Assembly (NCBI GenBank): GCA_036381255.1
Contig: DASVDG010000109.1
Location: 1 to 32,788, forward strand
Length of the DNA: 32,788 nt
Source: CALBZE01 sp036381255
GTDB taxonomy: Bacteria; Gemmatimonadota; Gemmatimonadetes; Longimicrobiales; RSA9
Reading direction: 5' to 3'
Position numbers and translations under genes: made by a program. Below are positions 16,019 to 23,849 of this stretch, one piece after another. Numbering within the stretch: position 1 is the stretch's first letter; each line of letters starts with the position of its first letter. The notes below the pieces were generated by a model that saw nothing but the letters and a program-made list of their open reading frames with translations, ran no database searches and was not told where the DNA came from.

Positions 16019-17176
16019 TCACGCTCCTCCCAGACGTTCGCGCTCGAGGATGATGTCGTCGTAGAGCTCGGACCGGATCGTCTCGCGCAGTCGCCGGCTC
16101 ACCGCCGCGTCGATCCGCAGGGCGCGTTCGACCTCGCGGCGGACCGTCCGTTCGACGTCCACCCGCATGGACTCGCGCAGCGTCTTCTCGATGCGCTCGA
16201 CTACCGGCGGCTCGGGCGCCGCGCGCGTCGCGGGCACGGCCGCGGCCAGCGGGCGCGGCTGGGGTGCGAACGCGGTCCGCCCGGGCGCCGGGTGCGTGCG
16301 CTCCGCCGGCGCGCGGCGCAGCGGCTCCATCCGGATCGGCGCGACGGGCGCCGGGGCACGCGCCGCGCGTCGGCCGGGCGCCGGGGCGCCGGCAGCCGCC
16401 CGCGCCGCCGGCCGCGCCGCCGTCGCCATCATCGGCGGGCGGACGACGAGCGTGCGCACGGCCGGCGGCTGCGGCGGCTGCGGCGCGGCGGGCGGGCGGG
16501 CGGACCGGCCGGGGCCGGTGATCGCGGCCGGCGGTACGGCGCCGCGCTCATCGCGACGCGTGCGTCGCGCCGGCTCGTGGACCCGGCGCGCCGGCGCCGC
16601 CCACCGACGGACGGCCGGCGGGCGCGGCCACCCGGCGATCCGGCCGGGCGCGGGGCGTTCGGTGCGGGTCGGCGTCCCGCGCGGCGTGGCCGGCGCCGGC
16701 GGCGGGCCGGAACGGAGCGCACCGCCGCGGCCGGCGGGTGCGGCGTGGGCGGGCCGCGCGCCCGGGCCGCCGCGGGCCGGGAGCCGCACGAGCGTCCGGA
16801 GCTGGAGCCGGGACGCCGTGTGCCGGACCAGCCGCTCGCGTGTCGGGCCCTGCCGCTCGATCACGGTGCGCCGCCCCGGCCGTCGGGCGCGGTGGACGTG
16901 GACGTGCGTGTCGCCGAGCCGCAGGCGGAGCCGGGCGTGCAGCGAGATCCCGAGCGGGTCGCCGCCGCGCCGGCCGGGGCGCGCGAGCTCGAAGGCGAGC
17001 GCCGGGCGTCGCAACGGGCGGCGCAGCGTGCGCCGGGGTGCGTAGCGCCGGGCGCGCGCCGCGCTCGTCCGCCACCGCGCGGCCGCCGCGGCGCGTCGCC
17101 GCATGCGGTGCCACGCGCGGTGCCGGGAGAGGGGCGCCGCGCCGGCGCCGGTCCGGCCGCCGGACCCGGCGCTCAC
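16019..17176 (-). CDS. Pro/Ala/Arg-rich low-complexity eCIS protein with charged helical C-terminus
   Basis: A GTG at 17176 overlaps the AAA ATPase stop by 4 bases (GTGA) and opens 385 residues in the only frame that stays open to the LysM gene. Residues ~1-300 are an extreme Arg/Ala/Pro/Gly low-complexity region. The last ~65 residues are a well-formed charged helix set: 'PVVERIEKTLRESMRVDVE' and later 'RLRETIRSELYDDIILERER'. This tail resembles the ends of short proteins placed between the ATPase and LysM genes in other eCIS clusters, so I think the gene is real, although the GC-rich N-terminal part is open in other frames as well. The function is unknown; it could be a disordered scaffold, tape measure or loading factor. 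The family is not named with confidence. Confidence 0.65.
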   Translation of the reverse strand: MSAGSGGRTGAGAAPLSRHRAWHRMRRRAAAAARWRTSAARARRYAPRRTLRRPLRRPALAFELARPGRRGGDPLGISLHARLRLRLGDTHVHVHRARRPGRRTVIERQGPTRERLVRHTASRLQLRTLVRLPARGGPGARPAHAAPAGRGGALRSGPPPAPATPRGTPTRTERPAPGRIAGWPRPPAVRRWAAPARRVHEPARRTRRDERGAVPPAAITGPGRSARPPAAPQPPQPPAVRTLVVRPPMMATAARPAARAAAGAPAPGRRAARAPAPVAPIRMEPLRRAPAERTHPAPGRTAFAPQPRPLAAAVPATRAAPEPPVVERIEKTLRESMRVDVERTVRREVERALRIDAAVSRRLRETIRSELYDDIILERERLGGA

Positions 17177-19374
17177 GCGGCCGCCCCCTCGCGCAGGAGC
17201 GAGTAGTAGCGTCCGAAGTCCGACTTCGTGCAGGTCTTCCCCATCTTCTCCAGCTCCCGGCGCGTGGCCAGGATCACGTGCTCCATGCCGACGCGCCCGC
17301 CGTTGCCGGCCGCGAGGAACGCGGCGGCGAGCGCGATGTTGCGGATGTTGCCGCCGCTCAGCTTGAACTGTCGCGCGAGGAAGGGAAAATCGATCTCCGC
17401 CGAGAGCGGGGCTTCGTCCGGGAACGCTTTCCGCCAGATCCGCTCGCGGTCGTCGGGTTCGGGGAACGGGAAGTCGACGGTGTAGCGCAGCCGGCGGGTG
17501 AACGCGGCGTCCAGGTTCGTCTTCAGATTCGTCGTGAGGATGACGACCCCGTCGAACTGGTCGATCCGCTGGAGCAGGTAGCTGACCTCGATGTTCGCGT
17601 AGCGGTCGTGCGCGTCCTTGATCTCCGTGCGTTTGCCGAACAGCGCGTCGCACTCGTCGAAGCACAGGACGCCGTTCGTCGTCTCGGCCTCGTCGAAGAC
17701 CCGGCTCAGGTTCTTCTCCGTCTCGCCGATGTACTTGCTGACCACGCCGGAGAGGTCGACCACGAAGAGGTCGAGTCCGAGCTCGCCGGCCAGGATCTCC
17801 GCGCTCATCGTCTTGCCGACGCCGGACGGCCCGGCGAAGAGCACCGTGAGCCCGGCGCCGAGCGGGAGCTTGCGTCCGAAGCCCCAGTCCTCGTAGACGC
17901 GCCGGCGGCTGCGCGCGGCGCCGCAGATCTCCTCGAGCTGCGCCCGGCTGTCGGGCGGCAGCACGAGGTCGTCCCAGCCGCGCCGGGGCGTGATCTTGCG
18001 GGCGAAGCGGTGGATCGCGTGCCTCGAACCCTCGCGGCAGCGGCGGAGGAGAGCGTCGCCGTCGATGCGGCCGGGCGCGCCGTTCATCAGCGCCGCCGGA
18101 TCGCCGTCGAGCGCCTGCCGCATCTCGAGCGGCGTGAACCGGAACGCCGCGGCCAGCCGGTCGACCAGCCCGGGCTCGGGCGTCCACCCCCGTTCGGCGA
18201 GCGCCGCGTGCCAGAGCTCCGTTCGCTCCGCCAGCCCCGGCCGCGGGATCTCGAAGATCCACAGCGGCGTGGCCAGGTGTTCGGTCAGCTCCGCCGCGGG
18301 AACGGTGCCCGTGAGCACGATGCCGGCCGACGCGTGCTCGTCCAGGAACTCGTCCAGCGCCGCGCACGCGCCCGCCGCCGCCTCGCCGGTCAGCGCTTCG
18401 CAGCGCGCCAGCTCGACCAGGCAGCCGTGCAGTCGCGCATCGCGCCGGAGCGTGCGCAGCGCCTCGCGCGTGAGCGCGCCCGCGCCGAGCCACGCGCGAC
18501 AGTCGATGCGCAGCAGCCGGACGCCGGCGGCGGCCGCCAGCGCGCCGACGACCCGGCGCTTGCCGCAGCCGGGCGGCCCGCCGACGTACGCCGTCGGCAG
18601 CCGGCCCTCCGCGCGCAGCGGGGCGAGCAGCGAGTCCACGATCTTCCGGTGCCGATCGAAGTACTCGGCGGCCGGGATCTCGGCGCGCGGCACCGAGAGC
18701 GTGGCGAAGCCGGCGAAGATCGAGTCGGGCCGGTCGACCCCGCCGAGATAGTCCGCGACGGCCTCGGCGACCACGGGCTGGCGCGCCGGGAACGGCGCGT
18801 CGTCCCGGCCGGCCAGCATCAGCAGCCGCTCCCGTACGAGCGGGGCCTCCGGCGAGAAGACGGAGCGCGTGCCGAAGGCGCCGGCGCCGGGATCGAACCA
18901 CAGCTCGCCCAGGAGCTGCACGGTCGGACGGCGTTTCGAGACGTCGTTCTGGAGGTAGGCGAAGTACCGCTGGAACCGCAGCTCCCAATCCGGCGCCAGG
19001 CAGCAGACGAGGACGCGCAGCTCGGCGGCGCTCAGACCGAAGCGCCGGCCGAACCGACACAGCCGCAGCTCGTGACCCGCCGCCTCGGCGGCGGCCGTGC
19101 GCCGGTCCAGCTCCTGGCGCATCGTCTCGATGCGCCGGTCCAGCCGGTGGGCCCGCTCGTCCGCCAGCGGCGACGCCGGCCGCTCGAGCTCCGCGCCGTA
19201 GCGCGCGATCTCCTGCTCGGTCACGTACATCCCGGAGAACGCGTCGAACCGCTCGTCGGCGCCGCGGTGAGCGGCGACCTCGAGCGCGCGGCGCTGGAGC
19301 ACGAGCTCGAGCCAGGCCAGCTCGGCCGCGAGGTGCTCCCGCGAGCTCGTGAACGGCATCGCCGGCGCCGTCAT
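17173..19374 (-). CDS. Tandem AAA+ ATPase (Afp15-like assembly ATPase)
   Basis: The 733-residue protein has two ATPase-like halves. The second is complete: Walker A GPSGVGKT (~515-522), Walker B with 'LCFDECDALFG' (~568), 'LTTNLKTNLDAAFTRRLR' with sensor and arginine-finger-like residues (~610-630), and 'LSGGNIRNIALAAAFLA' at the sensor 2 position. The first half has a P-loop-like GPPGCGKR (~264-272) where the usual Thr/Ser after Lys is Arg, so it is probably not catalytic. N-terminal 'YVTEQEIARYG' and 'CLAPDWELRFQRYFAYLQND' match eCIS ATPases. Afp15/Pvc15-type ATPases are thought to help assemble or load the particle. It overlaps the DUF4255 gene by 4 bases (19371-19374). Confidence 0.93.
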   Translation of the reverse strand: MTAPAMPFTSSREHLAAELAWLELVLQRRALEVAAHRGADERFDAFSGMYVTEQEIARYGAELERPASPLADERAHRLDRRIETMRQELDRRTAAAEAAGHELRLCRFGRRFGLSAAELRVLVCCLAPDWELRFQRYFAYLQNDVSKRRPTVQLLGELWFDPGAGAFGTRSVFSPEAPLVRERLLMLAGRDDAPFPARQPVVAEAVADYLGGVDRPDSIFAGFATLSVPRAEIPAAEYFDRHRKIVDSLLAPLRAEGRLPTAYVGGPPGCGKRRVVGALAAAAGVRLLRIDCRAWLGAGALTREALRTLRRDARLHGCLVELARCEALTGEAAAGACAALDEFLDEHASAGIVLTGTVPAAELTEHLATPLWIFEIPRPGLAERTELWHAALAERGWTPEPGLVDRLAAAFRFTPLEMRQALDGDPAALMNGAPGRIDGDALLRRCREGSRHAIHRFARKITPRRGWDDLVLPPDSRAQLEEICGAARSRRRVYEDWGFGRKLPLGAGLTVLFAGPSGVGKTMSAEILAGELGLDLFVVDLSGVVSKYIGETEKNLSRVFDEAETTNGVLCFDECDALFGKRTEIKDAHDRYANIEVSYLLQRIDQFDGVVILTTNLKTNLDAAFTRRLRYTVDFPFPEPDDRERIWRKAFPDEAPLSAEIDFPFLARQFKLSGGNIRNIALAAAFLAAGNGGRVGMEHVILATRRELEKMGKTCTKSDFGRYYSLLREGAAA

Positions 19375-19922
19375 GGCAGCTCCGCGTACGCCGCGCGCTG
19401 CTCCAGCACCCGGGCCGGCGTGCGCGTGGTCTCGGATTCGAGCAGGACGACCCGCACCTCGTAGGCGACCGACAGCCGGTACGCGCTCTGGAGCGCGTTC
19501 CAGACGCGGGTCAACTCCTCGAGCGACAGCGGGACCAGCACGATCGCGAGCTGCTCCACGGCCAGCCGCAGCGATGCCGGCAGATCCGGCCCGCGCAGCA
19601 GCGCATGGTCGTGCAGGATCCGCATCGCATCGCTCAGGATGTGGTGCGCCGTCAGCTGGTCCGTCGCATACGGCGTCAGCATGTAGTACAGGTTCAGCGC
19701 GAGCGGCGGGTAGCGGAGATCGCCGTTCGGCGCCGTCTGCCAGTGCCGGTTCTTCGCGTGCGCGTTCTCGAGGACCTGGTACAGGTAGATGTTGATGCGC
19801 CCCGCGTTGCCGTTCCCCTGGATGGTCAGGTTCGCGGGCGAGTCGAGCGACGGCGTCAGCCCGCTCAGCAGCGTCTCGAGCAGCTGCGTCACGTCGCCGA
19901 TGATGTTGACCGGAGTGGACAT
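19371..19922 (-). CDS. DUF4255 tail terminator/cap protein (Afp16-like)
   Basis: The 183-residue product contains 'NIYLYQVLENAHAKN', 'LALNLYYMLTPYATDQLTAH' and 'LGDAMRIL'-like 'LSDAMRILHDHALL', followed by 'ESLEELTRVWNAL'-like 'LSLEELTRVWNALQSAYRLS'. These are the classic DUF4255 landmarks. DUF4255 proteins (Afp16/Pvc16) cap the end of the sheath-tube and fix particle length. The ATG is 1 base after the tube gene's stop and the end overlaps the ATPase start. It is the usual pair with the AAA ATPase in eCIS loci. Confidence 0.94.
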   Translation of the reverse strand: MSTPVNIIGDVTQLLETLLSGLTPSLDSPANLTIQGNGNAGRINIYLYQVLENAHAKNRHWQTAPNGDLRYPPLALNLYYMLTPYATDQLTAHHILSDAMRILHDHALLRGPDLPASLRLAVEQLAIVLVPLSLEELTRVWNALQSAYRLSVAYEVRVVLLESETTRTPARVLEQRAAYAELP

Positions 19923-19923
19923 C

Positions 19924-20409
19924 TCAGACGAGCTCCAATCCCTCGCAGGCGAGCTCCAGCGTCTCGATCGCGACCGCGCTCGTGTTCGCCCTCAGCTCCG
20001 GCCCGACCCACTTGACCGGGAACGCGCGGAACAGGCGCCAGCGCATCACCTCGGCGCCGGCCTCGTCCTGGAGCACGATCGCGATCGGCTCGTCGATGTC
20101 GCTGTCGGAATCGAACGGCCGCAGGTTCGGATTGCGGGCCTCGTCGAAGGCGCCGCTCATCACGTCGCGGTGCCAGTCGAAGAGCGCCCTCGCGGTCGGG
20201 CCGTCGATCATCCCGCGCTTCAGCGTGATGTTCGTGACCGCGCCGCGCTCGGGGAACTTCAGCGTCGAGGCGTTCCGGCCGCCCTCCGCGTACTCGAAGA
20301 TCCGGGTCTCCGCGCCGAGCCCGGTGCACTCCTGGAACCCGGCGACCTGGAGCGAGCCCAGCTCGAGCGTGAAGCGGAAGCTCGGGAACGGGTCGTTCGC
20401 GCGGCGCAT
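19924..20409 (-). CDS. Tail tube protein (gp19-like), second copy
   Basis: The 161-residue protein has 'DPFPSFRFTLELGSLQVAGF' followed by 'QECTGLGAETRIFEYAEGG', 'TLKFPERGAVTNITLKRGM' and a final 'FPVKWVGPELRANTSAVAIE', the pattern of T4-like gp19/Hcp-fold tube proteins. It is placed right before the DUF4255 gene. eCIS clusters usually carry two or more tube paralogues (Afp1, Afp5, Afp6), with minor ones forming adaptor rings near the baseplate. The copy at 23369-23806 is shorter and shares the 'GPELKA/GPELRA' and terminal 'IEQLE/IETLE' features. Which of the two is the bulk tube subunit cannot be told from sequence alone. Confidence 0.93.
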   Translation of the reverse strand: MRRANDPFPSFRFTLELGSLQVAGFQECTGLGAETRIFEYAEGGRNASTLKFPERGAVTNITLKRGMIDGPTARALFDWHRDVMSGAFDEARNPNLRPFDSDSDIDEPIAIVLQDEAGAEVMRWRLFRAFPVKWVGPELRANTSAVAIETLELACEGLELV

Positions 20410-20415
20410 CGTCGG

Positions 20416-22845
20416 CTACGCCTCCGTCTCGACGACCTGCACGGCATCGGGCGTGCGCCGGGCGGTCAGCACGATGAACTCGGCGGGCGCGAGCAGCGCG
20501 ATCCCGACTTCAGCCACGACCTGCTCCTCGTGGAGCCGGCCGGCCGGGTTCGTCTCCTCGTCGCACTTGACGTAGAACGCGTCGCGCGGCCGCTGGCTGG
20601 CCGTCACGCCCCGCGCGAGCAGCGTCTCGAGGTACGTCGTCAGCGTCGCCTCGATGCGGCGGAACAGCGCGGGGCCGACCGGTTCGAAGACCGTCCAGAG
20701 CATGCGCCGCGAGAGCGCCCGCTTCACGGACAGCAGCGTGCGGCGGACGCTCACGTAGCGCGACGCGGCCGCGTCGCTCAGCGTGCGGGCGCCCATCAGC
20801 CGGACTTCGCCGTCCTCGAGCTTGACCACGCAGTTGATGCCCAGCGGATTCAGCTCGCCGTGCCGCCGGCGGTCGACCGCCGGCTCGAGGCCGAACGCGC
20901 CCTCGACCCGCTCGTTGGCCGGCGCCTTGTTCACCCCGCGCAGCGCATCGCTGCGGGCGAAGATGCCCGCGACGAAGCCGCTGGGCGGCGTGAGACGGGT
21001 CGCGTCCCCGAAGCTCGACCGGATCCAGGGGTGGTACGCGGCGCCGAACGCGCCCGGCGCGGCGGCGCGCAGCCCGGCGACCCAGTCCTCCGGCGTGGGG
21101 CTCGGCCCGGCCGGCGCGTCGAGCAGCGCGAAGCGATCGCCCATGCGGGCGCAGTGGCGCAGCACCATCCGCTGCGCGGCGGTCAGCGCGGCGTCGCCGA
21201 GCCGGACCAGGTCCGGCACGGCGACGAGGCTCACCTCGTCCACGGCCTCGAGGGCGGCCAACCCCACGAGCGAGCCCGGCGGCAGCCCGGGCGGGTGGAA
21301 CCGCGTGCCGTCCGCCTCGTAGCCGGTGTAGAAGCGCGCGTCGATCTCGCCGGGGTCCGCGCCGCCGTCCAGCACGACCGTCACCTCCGCGTCCGGCGCG
21401 GGGAGCGGGGTCGTGAACGGCGCGGCGGGCGCGTCCGCGCAGAGCAGCGTCGACTGCGCCGCGAGGGCGGTCCGCACGAAGCGGTCGCCCGCGGCCGGCT
21501 CGCCGCTCAGGTTGCGGATCACCTCGAGCGGCTCGCGCTCGCCCGGCCGCCGCACGACGAGCGTGAAGCGGTCGGCCACGGCGACCCGGCGGCCGACCGG
21601 GTGCGGCGCGGCCAGGTCGCCGCCCAGCCGGAGCCGGTGCGCGTCCGGCTCGACGAGCGCGGGCACGGCCGTCTCGATCGGCGGGTCCCCGAGGTCGTCG
21701 ACAAGTTGCACCGTCTCGCCGGCCACGAAGCCATCGATCGTGTCCACGACGATCCGGTCGCGCGCGCCGGCGGCGTCGGGGATCGGGACCGCCGTGCGCG
21801 CCGCGAACGGTCGGGCGACGACCTCGAGCCCGTTCGCCACCGAGCCGCGGAGCTTGGTCGCCACCACCGTGAGGACCGGGTTCGAGCCGGCGTCGAGGAA
21901 CGTCGCCGTCGCCTGGACGAAGCCGTCGCCGCCGCCCGCCAGCGCGCGGGGCGGCGTGCTGGCCGGGCGGAAGTGCGATGCGCCACCGTCGAACAGGTGC
22001 TCGACCCGGATCAGCGTGGAGAGCCCGCGCCTGCGGCGCTCCGCGTAGTCCGTCACCGGCTCGAGACCGTTGATCAGCGGCTGGAAGTAGCGCTCGTGCG
22101 CCGGCCGCAGCGACAGCCGGTCGAAGACCTCGACGCGGCCGTCGAACGCCGCTTCGATCCGGAACCCGGCCGCGAAGACCGGGCTGCCGGCGTCGAACAC
22201 GGCGCCGACCGGCGTCGTGAGGCCGACCCGCCCGAGCGACGGCTCCAGCGCCGTCGCCCCGGGCTGGATCTCCAGCTCGCGCGCGCCCGTGACGCCGTCC
22301 GGCGCGGTGATCCGGATCCTGGCGCCCGGCCGGAGGTCGACGACCGAATCGAGGAACAGCTCCGTGGCCGCCTCCGTCGTCGGCTGCGTCAGCACGCCGA
22401 CCGCGATCGGCGCCGCGGCCGAGTCCGAGACGCGGACCTCGAGGCGGTTGCCCCAGCCGCCCGGATCCAGCGCGACGACCCGGAGCGTCGCGTCGCCGCG
22501 GTGGTCGACGAACTCCGCCGCGGCGGCGGCGAGCGGCTCGACGCGCGCGCACCGGCCCGACTCCGGCGCGACGCCCGCGCGGCCGGTGTCGGCGACCCGG
22601 ACCACCCAGCACTTCGCGCCGCCGTTGCGGAAGAAGCCGAACACCGACTCGGCGAGGTAGCCGAAGGGGACGAAGCCGCCGAACGTGTCGACGTAGTCGC
22701 TCCAGCCGAGGATCGGCTGTGGCACGTTCAGCGGGCCGCGCTCGGCGATGCCGACGAACCCCGTCACCGCGCTCTCCAGCGGAGGCGCGGGCGGCGTCTC
22801 GATGCCGGCAACGTAGAGACCGGGTGCCGTGAGGCCCGTCTGCAT
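20416..22845 (-). CDS. Tail sheath protein, large divergent copy
   Basis: An 809-residue sheath homologue starts with 'TAPGLYVAGIETPPAPPLES' and 'VTGFVGIAERGPLNVPQPIL', the conserved sheath N-terminus. The C-terminal half carries the sheath core: 'PPSGFVAGIFARSD', 'GVNKAPANERVEGAF', 'LNPLGINCVVKLEDGEVRL', 'RTLLSVKRAL', and the final beta-strand 'VVAEVGIALLAPAEFIVLTA'. The middle ~400 residues are extra beta-rich insert domains, which makes it the longest of the three sheaths (513, 695 and 809). It lies 6 bases before the second tube gene. It may form a specialised ring, as Afp4 does near the baseplate, or add surface-exposed domains; that part is inference. Confidence 0.92.
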   Translation of the reverse strand: MQTGLTAPGLYVAGIETPPAPPLESAVTGFVGIAERGPLNVPQPILGWSDYVDTFGGFVPFGYLAESVFGFFRNGGAKCWVVRVADTGRAGVAPESGRCARVEPLAAAAAEFVDHRGDATLRVVALDPGGWGNRLEVRVSDSAAAPIAVGVLTQPTTEAATELFLDSVVDLRPGARIRITAPDGVTGARELEIQPGATALEPSLGRVGLTTPVGAVFDAGSPVFAAGFRIEAAFDGRVEVFDRLSLRPAHERYFQPLINGLEPVTDYAERRRRGLSTLIRVEHLFDGGASHFRPASTPPRALAGGGDGFVQATATFLDAGSNPVLTVVATKLRGSVANGLEVVARPFAARTAVPIPDAAGARDRIVVDTIDGFVAGETVQLVDDLGDPPIETAVPALVEPDAHRLRLGGDLAAPHPVGRRVAVADRFTLVVRRPGEREPLEVIRNLSGEPAAGDRFVRTALAAQSTLLCADAPAAPFTTPLPAPDAEVTVVLDGGADPGEIDARFYTGYEADGTRFHPPGLPPGSLVGLAALEAVDEVSLVAVPDLVRLGDAALTAAQRMVLRHCARMGDRFALLDAPAGPSPTPEDWVAGLRAAAPGAFGAAYHPWIRSSFGDATRLTPPSGFVAGIFARSDALRGVNKAPANERVEGAFGLEPAVDRRRHGELNPLGINCVVKLEDGEVRLMGARTLSDAAASRYVSVRRTLLSVKRALSRRMLWTVFEPVGPALFRRIEATLTTYLETLLARGVTASQRPRDAFYVKCDEETNPAGRLHEEQVVAEVGIALLAPAEFIVLTARRTPDAVQVVETEA

Positions 22846-22848
22846 GCC

Positions 22849-23061
22849 CTAGCCCTCTTCGTTCATGGCCGTGTTGATGCGCGCGATCTCCGCGACCCAG
22901 CGGCGGCGCTCCGGGTGGGGAAGCTCCAGGATGTCTCCCCGCGACCAGTGGAAGTGGTACGCGATGTACGCTACCTCTTGGTGGAGCTGCTCCAAGGGGT
23001 AGCTCAGGATTCCCCCAGGCCGTTCAGCTCCACTTCGAAGCGCGTGTCGCACGACGGGCAC
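22849..23061 (-). CDS. DUF6760-like small eCIS protein
   Basis: A small protein with 'GGILSYPLEQLHQEVAYIAY' and 'HFHWSRGDILELPHPERRRW', which matches the short family placed between tube/sheath genes of eCIS loci that I know as DUF6760. The stop is 3 bases before the large sheath start. The beginning is uncertain: GTG codons at 23061 and 23052 lie inside the preceding gene, giving up to 70 residues and a 58-base overlap, while the conserved part only begins near 23013. A non-standard CTG start at the overlap is possible. The function is unknown; related phage genes at this place have small tail-assembly roles. Confidence 0.8.
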   Translation of the reverse strand: MPVVRHALRSGAERPGGILSYPLEQLHQEVAYIAYHFHWSRGDILELPHPERRRWVAEIARINTAMNEEG

Positions 23062-23372
23062 ACCGCCGCGTGCACGGCCCGGCCGGTCCCGTTGATCTCG
23101 TTGTAGAACGCCTGGAGATACGCCAGGTCCGAGGCGAACAGGTTCTCGATCACGCCGGGATTCACGTCCCGCACGTCGCCGAGGCGCGTGATGACCCGCG
23201 ACAGCAGGATCACGATGTGGTACGCCTCGTTGCGCTGGACCCGCGGATCCTGGAGCGGCAGGATCTCGTCCTTGGCGTTCGCGAGCCGCATCACGCCGTC
23301 GCGGTGCAGGTTGCCGTCCCGATCCACGTAGCCTTTCGGCAGCGTGAACTCGAATTCGGTCTGGAGGTTCAT
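23004..23372 (-). CDS. Small tail assembly protein with a CxxC motif
   Basis: From the ATG at 23372 this encodes 122 residues. It opens with 'TEFEFTLPKGYVDRDGNLHR', continues 'GVMRLANAKDEILPLQDPRV' and 'EAYHIVILLSRVITRLGDV', and near the end has a CPSC motif in 'AAVCPSCDTRFEVEL'. This is the phage tail assembly chaperone-like family that follows the tube gene in contractile tails and eCIS clusters. The single CxxC may bind a metal with a partner or in a dimer. The start overlaps the tube stop by 4 bases (ATGA, 23369-23372), and the end overlaps the DUF6760-like gene, resembling the overlapping G/GT-type genes of phage tails, although no frameshift signal is obvious. Confidence 0.85.
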   Translation of the reverse strand: MNLQTEFEFTLPKGYVDRDGNLHRDGVMRLANAKDEILPLQDPRVQRNEAYHIVILLSRVITRLGDVRDVNPGVIENLFASDLAYLQAFYNEINGTGRAVHAAVCPSCDTRFEVELNGLGES

Positions 23373-23806
23373 CCGAGGCTCACCCCTTCGTGCTGGATCT
23401 CGAGCTGCTCGATCGCGATCTCGCTGGCGCCCGCCTTCAGCTCCGGGCCCATCCACTTCGACGGCCACGCGTTGCGCAGGTTGTAGCGCACCTGCTCCTG
23501 CCGCTGCTCGTCGAGCAGGATGATCGAGATGTCGGCCCGCTGGATGTTCCCGTCCTCGACGGAACGCCGCCACGCCAGGAAATCCTGGTCCGGCGATGCG
23601 GCGACGCCGCTCTTGAGCGTGACCGCGCCGAACTTCTTCAGCCCGGCCAGTCGCCGGTTCGTGGCGTCGTCGTTGCCGTTGCGGTAGTCGATCACGTCGC
23701 TCTCGGAGTTGAGGCCCGTGACCTCGGAGAAGCCGGCGCGCAGCAGGCCGCCGGATTCGAGCAGGAAGTTGAATCCGCCCAGCGGATCCTCGGCTCTTCT
23801 CGGCAT
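23369..23806 (-). CDS. Tail tube protein (gp19-like), first copy
   Basis: The 145-residue protein has 'DPLGGFNFLLESGGLLRAGF' and 'SEVTGLNSESDVIDYRNGN', then 'LKKFGAVTLKSGVAASPDQ', 'DFLAWRRSVEDGNIQRADIS' and the closing 'WPSKWMGPELKAGASEIAIE'. This is the usual length and pattern of the major tube protein (Afp1/Pvc1-like, gp19 fold). The start has a strong Shine-Dalgarno (GAGGAGG) with good spacing, as expected for a highly made structural protein. It follows the second sheath gene by 43 bases and overlaps the next gene by 4. Confidence 0.95.
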   Translation of the reverse strand: MPRRAEDPLGGFNFLLESGGLLRAGFSEVTGLNSESDVIDYRNGNDDATNRRLAGLKKFGAVTLKSGVAASPDQDFLAWRRSVEDGNIQRADISIILLDEQRQEQVRYNLRNAWPSKWMGPELKAGASEIAIEQLEIQHEGVSLG

Positions 23807-23849
23807 GGGGAACGCCTCCTCGGGATGCGGTACCGGATGGTCGGGCGGC

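Noticed and set aside
16019..19060. Single 1013-residue minus frame spanning the ATPase and the low-complexity gene
   Set aside because: Its first 600 or so residues are out of frame with the clear AAA ATPase. Only the part after the GTG at 17176 is likely real.
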